Assembly: GCA_965227155.1 (NCBI GenBank)
Contig: OZ245731.1
Span: 2,914,001-2,978,000 of the forward strand
DNA length: 64,000 bases
Direction of reading: 5' to 3'
DNA from: UBA6059 sp965227155
Lineage (GTDB): Bacteria; Bacteroidota; Bacteroidia; Cytophagales; Cyclobacteriaceae
Below are positions 50,798 through 59,260 of the stretch, piece by piece. The first letter of the stretch is position 1. Every line of letters starts with the position of its first letter. The position numbers and the translations under genes are program-made. The notes under the pieces were generated by a model, which saw only the letters and a list, made by a program, of their open reading frames with translations, ran no database searches and was not told the origin of the DNA.

Positions 50798-51499
50798 ATG
50801 ATTGACAGGTACGCACTTTTTGCTGAATCCGATGATTTGGCTAATCTTTTTGGTCTTTCAAAAGTGGCCGGTTACACCCTAACTTTTAATGCAGCGCCAA
50901 CCAAAAGTCTGCCCATTATTACTCAGCAGCAACCAAAGGAATTACAATTTGGCTTTTGGGGGATAATACCCCAGATGGCAAAATCTAAATCGATCAGTCA
51001 AAAGCTTTTTAATCTGGAGTGGGACAAAGCCAATTCTTCGGGCATGCATAAAAAAAGTCTGGCACAAAACAGGGTGATCATTCCGGCCAGCGGATTCTAT
51101 TTTTGGCGAATGCAGGGAAAAAAGCATTTTACACCTCATTTTGCATTTCTTGGCGACAAAAAGACATTTGCTATAGCAGGTACATGGTCATATTTCGATG
51201 ATGAAAAAGGGAAATCCAGGATCTGCTTTACAATGCTTCTACAAGCCGTAAATCATCAAAAAAACGATGATTTACCTGAGCATATGCCATTGATTATCAA
51301 TCCCAAACACTACCATAGCTGGCTTGATGAGCACCAACCGGCTGATTCTTTGTCATCTTGTTTTCTGGAGTTTGACCCTAATCAATGGTCAAATTACACG
51401 GTAAGCCATGGCATAAAAGATCTGGCGCAGGATCATCATGGACTGATGGAAAGGACCAAGCCAGTAGACCAATTTGGTAACTACACACTTTTCGACTAG
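50798..51499 (+). CDS. Divergent SRAP-domain protein lacking catalytic cysteine and glutamate
   Basis: This 233-aa protein aligns to the SRAP family but begins MIDRYALFAE where active members begin MCGRY: the Cys2 nucleophile is Ile. The GFYEW motif is GFYFW, with Phe102 in place of the catalytic Glu. Asn72 (FNLEWDKA) and His162 (EHMPLII) remain. The codons are clear, with no frameshift near either site, and the length is close to normal. It therefore probably cannot form the covalent abasic-site crosslink; it may still bind DNA, or regulate or partner the intact copy at 42291. Confidence 0.82.
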   Translation: MIDRYALFAESDDLANLFGLSKVAGYTLTFNAAPTKSLPIITQQQPKELQFGFWGIIPQMAKSKSISQKLFNLEWDKANSSGMHKKSLAQNRVIIPASGFYFWRMQGKKHFTPHFAFLGDKKTFAIAGTWSYFDDEKGKSRICFTMLLQAVNHQKNDDLPEHMPLIINPKHYHSWLDEHQPADSLSSCFLEFDPNQWSNYTVSHGIKDLAQDHHGLMERTKPVDQFGNYTLFD

Positions 51500-51514
51500 T
51501 ACAGCTAATAGCGA

Positions 51515-52738
51515 TTAAGGCCAGCTTGTACCAATAAGAAATACATGCTGCGCACTTCTAATCATTGCATCGCTATCTGCGTATTCGTCAGGGAAGCCCC
51601 TGTTACCGCCTCGACTACCTCCTAAACCAATCGCTTTCTTGCCCTGACTTAAGGCCACATTCATATTAGAGCTGCCGGCATTTGAAAGATCTGCTTCATA
51701 GCCCAGAAATGAAGAAATGGCTTTTGCTTTTCCCAATAACCTGCCATTTTCAAAACCTTCGATTTGGCCGCCGGGCATAATCTGGAAAGGTTCCAATTCA
51801 AAAGTCACACCAGTCTCTGCTTCTACACCGTCCAGAATTTTCCTTACATCAGCCTCGATATCCAATATGATATTCTCGTCCAATGACCGGATATCCAGTG
51901 TGAAATAGCCCCTTTCAGGTTTGTGGTTAAACACATTTCCACTCTCTATCATGCCTACATTGATGCGGGTTACTCTTTCTCTGGTTTCGTTGGGCTGTGG
52001 CAGGGTTAATATTCTATCTACAGCCCTACCTATAGCCTGATTGACATGAGGTTGCCCCGGCCAGCCGCTTCTTAATGTATGGCCTGCAGGTCCATTGGCA
52101 AAGACCTTCCACCAGTGGATGCCCAATGCACCGTAAGAAAGTCGGTGACCATCACCCAGCACATCTACAAAAAGAATGGATTGGTCTTTATAATCATTGA
52201 AAACAGATTTCATGCCTACCAGACCGGTTTCTTCCTGGGCCACAGCAGCAAAAACAAGCGTATAGTATGGTTTGATGGATTGCTTAATGATTGCTTCTGC
52301 AGCAGCTAAAATGGATATGGTAATAGAAGATGTATTGGTTCCCGGGCCTATCACACGGTTGCCTTCAACTATAGGTGGTGCATTCTGGGCTTTTTGATGT
52401 TCTGCAACGCCCGCCAGATCATCCAATGTACTTATGAATACAATGGCTGAATCTATTTCTCCCGGGATTATGCCAATCGCATTGGGCTCATCATCTACAA
52501 TAACATCCTGAAGACCTATAGCTTTCATTTTGGAGGCCACAGATGCCGCTCTTCCCTGCTCTTTACCAGATGGTGAGATGATACCTCCGATTTCTACCAG
52601 CCATTGATTGTACTTTTCCTGATTTTTGCTGATAAACTCAAGGCCGGCCTTTTGTTTTTTATCGGGTTTTAAAGATTGACCAGAGATAGCTCCGATGGAT
52701 AAGAACAAGACTGTAGAAATGATGGTTAACTGCTTCAT
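51515..52738 (-). CDS. Exported M20-family peptidase-like protein with missing metal ligands
   Basis: The 407-aa protein has a signal peptide (MKQLTIISTVLFLSIGAISG). It shows the M20/PepT-like fold: AQEETGLVGM (catalytic Glu169), a dimerisation segment (KVFANGPAGHTLRSGWPGQP), and GFPDEYADSDAM near the C-terminus. However the usual first ligand His (HxD) is Thr104 in FISTLDDL, the bridging Asp site reads GPGTNTSS, and the C-terminal His position reads GGNRGFPDEY. At least three of five zinc ligands appear lost, so a metallopeptidase activity is doubtful; it may bind peptides or have altered chemistry. Confidence 0.75.
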   Translation of the reverse strand: MKQLTIISTVLFLSIGAISGQSLKPDKKQKAGLEFISKNQEKYNQWLVEIGGIISPSGKEQGRAASVASKMKAIGLQDVIVDDEPNAIGIIPGEIDSAIVFISTLDDLAGVAEHQKAQNAPPIVEGNRVIGPGTNTSSITISILAAAEAIIKQSIKPYYTLVFAAVAQEETGLVGMKSVFNDYKDQSILFVDVLGDGHRLSYGALGIHWWKVFANGPAGHTLRSGWPGQPHVNQAIGRAVDRILTLPQPNETRERVTRINVGMIESGNVFNHKPERGYFTLDIRSLDENIILDIEADVRKILDGVEAETGVTFELEPFQIMPGGQIEGFENGRLLGKAKAISSFLGYEADLSNAGSSNMNVALSQGKKAIGLGGSRGGNRGFPDEYADSDAMIRSAQHVFLIGTSWP

Positions 52739-52908
52739 GTGAATTATGATTTCTATTAAATCTAACCTTAAATGAGACTAATCCCGGAGGCAATTATATA
52801 ATCGGCTTATGATTTGTGCCAGGACTTCTGCAGTGGTACTTGTGCTGAGGTTTTTGGATCATTCATTTTTTCCATTTTTGATTATCTTGCCATACTAAAA
52901 TTAACAAC

Positions 52909-53913
52909 ATGCCCAATTCAATTATCACAGGAATAGGCCACTATGTACCTGATAACGTGGTGACCAACAAGGATTTAGAGAAATTTATGGATACCTCTGA
53001 TGAATGGATTCAGGAGAGGACCGGAATCAAGGAGCGTAGGTGGGTGAAACCCGATAGCGATGAGTCTCCTTCTACAATGGGGACTGAGGCCGCAAAAATA
53101 GCCATAGCGAATGCTGGACTTACCCCAGACGATATAGATTTTATCGTATTTGCTACTCTAAGCCCCGATTATTACTTTCCCGGACCGGGTGTAATGGTTC
53201 AGGAGCAATTGGGCATCAAGGAGATTGGTGCTCTGGATGTGCGCAACCAATGTTCTGGTTTTATATATGCGCTGAGTGTAGCTGATCAGTTTATTAAATC
53301 CGGAATGTACAAGAACATTCTGGTAATAGGTTCTGAGCTGCACAGTGGCGGATTAGACAAAACAACGAGAGGTAGGGGAGTTACGGTTATTTTCGGTGAT
53401 GGTGCCGGAGCAGTGGTAGTTTCTGCAACCGATGAAGAACGGGGAATTCTTTCCACGCACCTTCACAGTGAAGGGAGACACGCCAAAGAACTAGCTCTAT
53501 TAGGACCGAATACAAAGCATTGGGTGCCTGAAATATTGGAGGAGAATAATCCTGAGGATCTCTCTTATTATCCATACATGAATGGCAATTTTGTGTTCAA
53601 GCATGCCGTTACCCGATTTCAGGAGGTGATTCAAGAAGCCTTGCAGAAAAATGGATATGAGGCCTCAGATATCGACATGTTGATTCCGCATCAGGCAAAC
53701 CTGAGAATAAGTCAATTTGTACAGGGCAAGCTGAGATTGACGAATGATAAGGTGTACAACAATATCATGCGGTATGGAAATACCACAGCAGCTTCTATTC
53801 CACTGGCTATGAGTGAGGCACATCAGGAAGGAAAAATAAAATCCGGTGATTTGGTATGCCTGGCTGCTTTTGGTAGTGGTTTTACCTGGGCATCCGCATT
53901 AATAAGATGGTAA
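52909..53913 (+). CDS. fabH: 3-oxoacyl-ACP synthase III (FabH-type)
   Basis: The 334-aa protein starts with ITGIGHYVPDNVVTN and has the FabH catalytic triad: Cys115 in VRNQCSGF, His in LIPHQANLRI, and Asn in YGNTTAASIP. FabH condenses an acyl-CoA primer with malonyl-ACP to start fatty-acid synthesis, in Bacteroidota often with branched primers. The ACP-docking ANLR motif is present. It stands alone from other fab genes, and Bacteroidota often have more than one FabH-like gene, so it may be a paralogue. A TTG-started gene follows 9 bp downstream. Confidence 0.88.
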   Translation: MPNSIITGIGHYVPDNVVTNKDLEKFMDTSDEWIQERTGIKERRWVKPDSDESPSTMGTEAAKIAIANAGLTPDDIDFIVFATLSPDYYFPGPGVMVQEQLGIKEIGALDVRNQCSGFIYALSVADQFIKSGMYKNILVIGSELHSGGLDKTTRGRGVTVIFGDGAGAVVVSATDEERGILSTHLHSEGRHAKELALLGPNTKHWVPEILEENNPEDLSYYPYMNGNFVFKHAVTRFQEVIQEALQKNGYEASDIDMLIPHQANLRISQFVQGKLRLTNDKVYNNIMRYGNTTAASIPLAMSEAHQEGKIKSGDLVCLAAFGSGFTWASALIRW

Positions 53914-53922
53914 ACGAAATAA

Positions 53923-54531
53923 TTGCTTTTGCATACTGAGCTTTCAAATACAGAACTTGAATATCTATTGGATGAGAAGTTTTTGCTTACCAAGCGTAAG
54001 ATTCAGGAAAAACTTTTCAAGCTGCTGGTAGAGATAGAGCAGGATATAAAGGCTACTTCTTTAGAAACAAGCTTTCCTTTTCCAAAGGGTACTTATCTGA
54101 AATCGGGTAAAATAAGCAAAGGCGAAAATTACAAGGGCTTACCCTACAACATACTGGACTACCCCCGCCTGTTCACAAAAAAATCGGTTTTTGCTTACAG
54201 ATGCATGTTCTGGTGGGGTAATCATTTCAGTACTACCCTACACATTGGAGGAAGGTCTAAAGAAACCTTTGGGCCCAAATTACTCACCAATTTTGAAGCT
54301 CTGAAAACACAGGATATATATATCTGTGTAAATATTGATCCATGGCATTATCATTTTGAAAAGGATAATTACAAACATGTAAGCCAAATGGATATCTCAG
54401 AATTTCAGAAGATTATTGAAGAGCGGGATTTCATTAAAATTAGTAATTACATGCCCCTGGAGGAGTACAGGCATGTTCGGGAATTTGCATTACAAAACCT
54501 AAAAAGATACCTCAGTTATTTGCTTACTTAA
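53923..54531 (+). CDS. Conserved-looking cytoplasmic protein of unknown function
   Basis: I do not recognise this 202-aa protein. It has no signal peptide or membrane segment. There is no ATG near the start; the frame opens with TTG at 53923 (a second TTG is at 53929), and TTG is the likely start because the first in-frame Met is far inside. Notable aromatic-rich segments are YRCMFWWGNHF, CVNIDPWHYHF and YPRLF, typical of a compact globular domain. It is 9 bp after fabH and likely cotranscribed, so a link to lipid metabolism is possible but unproven. Confidence 0.65.
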   Translation: MLLHTELSNTELEYLLDEKFLLTKRKIQEKLFKLLVEIEQDIKATSLETSFPFPKGTYLKSGKISKGENYKGLPYNILDYPRLFTKKSVFAYRCMFWWGNHFSTTLHIGGRSKETFGPKLLTNFEALKTQDIYICVNIDPWHYHFEKDNYKHVSQMDISEFQKIIEERDFIKISNYMPLEEYRHVREFALQNLKRYLSYLLT

Positions 54532-54605
54532 TATTTAGCACGAAAATTGATCAATAGAGCTAGAATTACGTTAACTATTCAATAATTCAGGGATAATTTT
54601 CGGGC

Positions 54606-56081
54606 ATGAGATACCTCGCATTCATATTTCTATCAGTAGTATTTACCATTGGTTCGCTTACTGCACAGTCATTGATTTTCCCTTTGGAAGACTCTGTACT
54701 TGTGGCATTGGCCAACACGATCCCCGCTACTGAAGGTAATTTTACAGTTTCTGATAGTGCCGGCTATACTATTGAAGGCTCCTTTTCAGGAAAGCTGGCT
54801 GATGGAGATTGGGCTGTGAAATATCCCTCCAATAGAAAACTGGCCAATTTTAGCTACGATAGTGGCCAGCTCAATGGTAAATTTCAGGTTTACTACCGCG
54901 ATGGGGAGCTTAGAATTAATGGAAATTTTGAAGATAATCAAGCGGAGGGGAGTTGGTTCTTTTATCAATCCAATGGTAGGCTCGAAAGAGAAGGGGCATT
55001 TGAAGCCGGAAAGAAAAATGGAATCTGGAAATATTATCACCGCAACGGTGCTTTAAAGGAACTGATCACTTTCAAGGATGATACCAAAGAAGGACTTTAT
55101 GCTAACTATGATGAGTATGGCGAAAAGATTTCTGAGGCTAATTATGAAAATGGTGTATTGGAGGGGCCTTATGAAGAGTATTATAATAACCAACAGGTAG
55201 CCTTAAAGGGTTTTTATAAAGCAGGCAAAAAGGATAGTACCTGGATGGAATTTGATGAGTGGGGTAGAAAGATATTCGCCAAGAGTTACAGTCAGGGATT
55301 ACCCCATGGCGATTGGTTTTTCTATCATGATAATGGTCGTATAGCCGCAGAGGAGCACTATAAGTTTGGAATTAAGGAGGGTACCTTCCGGGATTATTTT
55401 AGAAGTGGAGAGCTTGCTCGTGTTTTCTTCATGAAGAATGATTTTTTGGATAGCCTCTATCTGGAGTACCATGAAAGTGGGCAGAAAAGCGTGGAAGGAA
55501 CTTATGATCTGGGACAGAAAATTGGCACCTGGGTAAGCCTTTTGCCCAATGGTAACCTTTATTCTATCGGGGATTACAAGCTTGACGAGAAGCACGGGTT
55601 TTGGAAATATTTTTTCGAGTCCGGAGATATAGAGTCTGAAGGCCCGTATCAATATGGTATGAAAAACGGTCAATGGATTTTCTATTATGAAACCGGTGCA
55701 CTGGCCTCTCTCGGTAGTTTTTTGAATGACGAAAAGGACGGGCTATGGGGCCATTTCTATCAAAATGAGCAACTCAAGCAAGATGAGCAATGGCGCGAGG
55801 GCAGGCTCATCAATGTAAGCGAATATTATACCCGGCAGGGTGAAACACTAAATCCCGGCGATTTTGAAGATGGTGATGGAACTATTATCAGCTATTACCC
55901 CGATGGGACAAAACAGTCGGAATTTAAATACGAAGATGGTATCCTCAATGGTAGTTTCAAGCTTTATCACGATAACGGCAATATTGCGCAAGACGGGTTT
56001 TATGAAAACGGCCAACCAACAGGCTTGTGGAAGTTTTACAGCAGGAGAGGTAAGTTGCAGCGATCGCAAACAAAAGGTTAA
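54606..56081 (+). CDS. Exported MORN-like (YwqK-type) repeat protein
   Basis: The 491-aa protein has a signal peptide (MRYLAFIFLSVVFTIGSLTA). Residues about 60 to the end hold some 17 MORN_2-type repeats of about 23 residues, each ending in G.W..Y...G (for example GSWFFYQSNGRL and GIWKYYHRNGAL). Databases often label such proteins as YwqK family antitoxin, but no toxin partner is adjacent, and the exported, long-array form suggests a scaffold or binding surface in the envelope. It is followed 29 bp later by the small Lacal_2735-type gene. Confidence 0.85.
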   Translation: MRYLAFIFLSVVFTIGSLTAQSLIFPLEDSVLVALANTIPATEGNFTVSDSAGYTIEGSFSGKLADGDWAVKYPSNRKLANFSYDSGQLNGKFQVYYRDGELRINGNFEDNQAEGSWFFYQSNGRLEREGAFEAGKKNGIWKYYHRNGALKELITFKDDTKEGLYANYDEYGEKISEANYENGVLEGPYEEYYNNQQVALKGFYKAGKKDSTWMEFDEWGRKIFAKSYSQGLPHGDWFFYHDNGRIAAEEHYKFGIKEGTFRDYFRSGELARVFFMKNDFLDSLYLEYHESGQKSVEGTYDLGQKIGTWVSLLPNGNLYSIGDYKLDEKHGFWKYFFESGDIESEGPYQYGMKNGQWIFYYETGALASLGSFLNDEKDGLWGHFYQNEQLKQDEQWREGRLINVSEYYTRQGETLNPGDFEDGDGTIISYYPDGTKQSEFKYEDGILNGSFKLYHDNGNIAQDGFYENGQPTGLWKFYSRRGKLQRSQTKG

Positions 56082-56110
56082 TCGGCCTGTTATCCTTCAA
56101 AAGCAAAATC

Positions 56111-56278
56111 ATGTTTGGGTTATTCAAGAAAAAGTCAGAGAAAGAGAAATTACAGGAGCAATACGAGAAACTGATCCAGCAATCGTATAAGTTATCTCAT
56201 ACAGATAGAAAGGCCAGTGATATGAAGGCCGCTGAAGCGGAGCAAATCCTCAAGAAAATTGATGCTATGCAGGATTAA
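56111..56278 (+). CDS. Lacal_2735-type small protein (55 aa)
   Basis: A 55-aa frame starts MFGLFKKKSEKEKLQEQYEK and ends KKIDAMQD. It matches, by recall, the short Lacal_2735 family of Bacteroidota: MFGLFKKKS, a Lys/Glu-rich helix, a TDRKASD centre and an AEAEQILKKI tail. The function is unknown; the charged amphipathic helix suggests coiled-coil pairing or peripheral membrane contact. Its last four bases overlap the convergent SGNH hydrolase gene. Confidence 0.8.
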   Translation: MFGLFKKKSEKEKLQEQYEKLIQQSYKLSHTDRKASDMKAAEAEQILKKIDAMQD

Positions 56279-56931
56279 TGATCTAACTCCTCCAAAACAG
56301 CTTCTGTCCATATTTGATAGCCGGCATCAAGCATATGAAGGCTATCGGATTGAAACAGTTTTGGTACAGGCTTGCCATCTAACCCAAGCATTGGATCCCA
56401 CACATTTATAAACCCTAGTTCGTTAGCTTCACAAAACAGCTTCAATCGCTGATTGTAAGTTTCGTACTCATCTTTGAGGTACCACCTTGATGGGCTTGGC
56501 TTGGGCGAGATAAAATAAAGTACTACATCGGGCAAATCCGTTTTTAAGCTGGCTACTAAATGTCGGGTATCTTCAAGAATTTGATCTATTGATTTACCAC
56601 TGTTGATATCATTATCTCCCTCGTATATTAGTATTGTATCCGGCTTTCGGCTCAATAGTAATGATTCCAGATAATAATTAAGATCGCTGGTTTCACTGCC
56701 CCCAAAGCCAAGGTTATACATGGTGCGCTTAGGAAACCAACTATTGAGATCGGGCCAAAGTCTGATACTTGAGCTTCCAACGAAAATCGTGCTGCCCGGC
56801 GGAATGGTCAAATTTTTCAAACTATCAATTTCGCTCTGAAAGCGTGTGGGATCTTGTGCTTTGCAAGAGATGTAAGAAAAAGATGTAATTAGCAATAAAG
56901 CAAATAAGGAGGTCAATGGGTTTATTTTCAT
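56275..56931 (-). CDS. SGNH/GDSL-family hydrolase lipoprotein
   Basis: The 218-aa protein has a lipobox (FSYISC), so it is a probable lipoprotein. SGNH blocks are visible: block I IFVGSSSIRLW with the nucleophilic Ser, block II Gly in NLGFGGSE, block III Asn in YEGDNDINSG, and block V DSLHM with the catalytic His. Such enzymes are esterases, often acting on acetylated glycans or lipids. Its start overlaps the corA stop as ATGA, so it is cotranscribed with and coupled to corA. Confidence 0.87.
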   Translation of the reverse strand: MKINPLTSLFALLLITSFSYISCKAQDPTRFQSEIDSLKNLTIPPGSTIFVGSSSIRLWPDLNSWFPKRTMYNLGFGGSETSDLNYYLESLLLSRKPDTILIYEGDNDINSGKSIDQILEDTRHLVASLKTDLPDVVLYFISPKPSPSRWYLKDEYETYNQRLKLFCEANELGFINVWDPMLGLDGKPVPKLFQSDSLHMLDAGYQIWTEAVLEELDH

Positions 56932-58079
56932 AACCAGTTTTTCTTTTTAAAATAATAGATCATAGCACCCACGGTTACTCCCATAATGGCGAGCAATATG
57001 AAATAGCTGTATCGATAACCCAGTTCCGGCATATACTCAAAGTTCATTCCATATATTCCAGCCAGGAAGGTAAGCGGGATAAAAATGGTCGCTACAGTAG
57101 TGAGCACCTTCATGGTTTCATTCATTTTTTGGCTCAAAGATGAAAAATAAATGTTGGTAAGGCTTTCGATGGATTTATTGGAAGATTCAACCTCTTCCAA
57201 CGCATTGGCAGCATTATTCTGTAAGTCTCTAAAGTACTTTAAATTATGGTCCGCAACGAACTTGGTTTTCCCATTGAGGATATTTGTCAATGCTTCAGAA
57301 AAGGGGAATAATGATTTTTTAATGATTTGAATTTCCCGGCGTTCCTTCTCTAATTCCAGGAGGTTTTTGTTTTTGGGTTCTGATAGTACTTCCTGCTCGA
57401 TCCATACCAGTCGCTGGTTTACAGCTTCAATGGTCTCAAAATAATTATCAAGGATAGCATCCAAAAGCTGCACCAGCAGGTACTCACTTTCTTTTTTTCT
57501 AATCAAACCCATATTATCCTTGATCTTGGCCCTGATATGATCAAAATGATCGGCCACTTTCTCCTGAAAAGAGACCACCAGATTTTGGGTAAGCACAAAG
57601 GAAATCTGCTCCACATTAAGACCACCCTCATCTTTTTCATTTTCAAGGATGGATTTTACACTAAAAAATAGGTAGTGCTCATAGTCTTCCACCTTGGGCC
57701 TGAGCGTGGTATCGATAAGCTGTCGTATCGATAGCCTGTCAAGCGCCAGTACTTTACCCAGGCTTTCCAATAGCGGGATATCATGGATACCATGAAAATT
57801 TAACCATCCCACTTTATCGGCCGGTATCGACTTCAATTCATCGAATAATGCAAGTTCTTTGGACTCAGAATAATCAGTATTGTTGAAAACAAACAGCTGA
57901 TTTTGTACTTCATCGGGGTTTTCCTCACCTATGTAAGTGAGTTTGGCTTTTCCTTTGGCTTCTGATTTCTTCTTTGAATAGCCTTTGGGAGCCAAGCTTG
58001 AAAGCGTTTGAAAACCCTTGATAATCAGCTTATCAGGCGTATTCTTTTGGATTTTTCGAATTATGCCTTTTCCATTCAT
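56928..58079 (-). CDS. corA: CorA-family magnesium/cobalt transporter
   Basis: The 383-aa protein has a large cytoplasmic N-terminal domain and two C-terminal membrane helices. The first ends in the selectivity motif YGMN (FIPLTFLAGIYGMNFEYMPE), and the second is YFILLAIMGVTVGAMIYYF followed by a basic tail. CorA pentamers import Mg2+ and some Co2+ or Ni2+. It is the first gene of a two-gene unit with the SGNH hydrolase and diverges from the kinase-like gene. Confidence 0.93.
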   Translation of the reverse strand: MNGKGIIRKIQKNTPDKLIIKGFQTLSSLAPKGYSKKKSEAKGKAKLTYIGEENPDEVQNQLFVFNNTDYSESKELALFDELKSIPADKVGWLNFHGIHDIPLLESLGKVLALDRLSIRQLIDTTLRPKVEDYEHYLFFSVKSILENEKDEGGLNVEQISFVLTQNLVVSFQEKVADHFDHIRAKIKDNMGLIRKKESEYLLVQLLDAILDNYFETIEAVNQRLVWIEQEVLSEPKNKNLLELEKERREIQIIKKSLFPFSEALTNILNGKTKFVADHNLKYFRDLQNNAANALEEVESSNKSIESLTNIYFSSLSQKMNETMKVLTTVATIFIPLTFLAGIYGMNFEYMPELGYRYSYFILLAIMGVTVGAMIYYFKKKNWL

Positions 58080-58204
58080 GTGTAAAATATACTCAAAATA
58101 AAGCTACCTGATGTTGATTATGATTTGCATCAATGAATCGCCTGATGTGAATTGGCGAAACTTTGTGAAATATGCTTTAATATGCGTTTCATAATTATTT
58201 CCCT

Positions 58205-59260
58205 ATGGCAAGGATAAGACTTAAAAAACCTGTATTTCCCGTTTCGGATCAACTTAGAACTTACCTACGCAGGAGCAACAGGGAGATGAATGTACCGATC
58301 AGCTACAATGACCTAAAGCGGCACATCAGTACCATAACCCTGATCGATCGATTTGGGAATGACACCCTATGGGAAACCATGATTTACGATCAGAATGACA
58401 GGGAATATATCAACGACAACCTACTGGAAGTCTATGCCTTGCTCAAAGTAGGTGGTGATGTTTCAGCCATAAAGCACTTATATGTGGACAGGGTAGACCT
58501 ATGCATGTACGGCAATACACGGCCATTTCGGGTAAGGGTAGTGAATAAGATCAATGACCTTTTTGATTATTTCTACATCAAGCAGGCAGATTCCTCCAGA
58601 ATTTATGGGATGGAATTGGAGCATATGCTTTCTCCAAATAAAATCAATTACCTGGTGAAAGGTAACACATTGGTAGAGGAACATATCCAGGGCATACCGG
58701 GTCATGTGTTTATTAAGGATCACCTGCATAGAGAAGACTATAACCCGTTGCGATTGGCCAAGGAGTTTGTAAAATTCAATGAAAGATGCCTTGTGCAGTT
58801 ATTGGGAGATATGCGGGACGATAATTTTATTGTAGAGGTTATCCCCGATTTTGATGAAGTATATTTCCGTCTACGGTCCATAGATTTTGACCAGGAATGC
58901 TTTGAAGGTGCTCGATCCATCTACATGCCGCAATATTTTAAAGAGAATTACCCAATTATTGAATTGGGTATTCGTACGATGAGTCCCCAACTTATGCTGC
59001 AATATCAAAAAGAGGAAAGGATGCGGATGATCAGCCGCGTGAAGGATACTCGGGAGGACTTAGAGCTTATGCTGGAGGCAATGTGTAAGGATGATATTTC
59101 CACACAGGAAAATGTGGAGCAGTTGCGTACAGAACTAGCAGACCTTTACAAAGATGATAAGTTTTTGTCTTGTAAGAATTCCGGTGAGATTGTAAAAACA
59201 AGCATGGAAATGCTTTTTAAGTATCCTGTACGTAAGAAAAGAAGCCGGGCAATATCCTAG
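58205..59260 (+). CDS. Unknown protein with possible kinase/APH-like catalytic motifs
   Basis: I cannot name this 351-aa protein. The region VEEHIQGIPG (about 157-166) resembles the hinge of aminoglycoside-phosphotransferase-like kinases. Residues 201-208, GDMRDDNF, fit the catalytic-loop pattern GDxxxxN, and 225-230, SIDFDQ, fit the metal-binding IDFxD pattern at the right distance. A possible N-lobe lysine is in FRVRVVNKI. The C-terminal 90 residues are helical and charged. The kinase reading is an inference; the substrate is unknown. It is soluble by appearance and has a 4-bp convergent overlap with the next gene. Confidence 0.6.
   Translation: MARIRLKKPVFPVSDQLRTYLRRSNREMNVPISYNDLKRHISTITLIDRFGNDTLWETMIYDQNDREYINDNLLEVYALLKVGGDVSAIKHLYVDRVDLCMYGNTRPFRVRVVNKINDLFDYFYIKQADSSRIYGMELEHMLSPNKINYLVKGNTLVEEHIQGIPGHVFIKDHLHREDYNPLRLAKEFVKFNERCLVQLLGDMRDDNFIVEVIPDFDEVYFRLRSIDFDQECFEGARSIYMPQYFKENYPIIELGIRTMSPQLMLQYQKEERMRMISRVKDTREDLELMLEAMCKDDISTQENVEQLRTELADLYKDDKFLSCKNSGEIVKTSMEMLFKYPVRKKRSRAIS

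Noticed and set aside
52880..52890. TATCTTGC upstream of fabH as a -7 box
   Set aside because: Two of the six fixed consensus positions differ and no TTTG lies at 19-21 bp.
54606..56081. Toxin-antitoxin system, because of the YwqK antitoxin-type label of the repeat family
   Set aside because: No neighbouring toxin-like gene, and the protein has a signal peptide and a very long repeat array.
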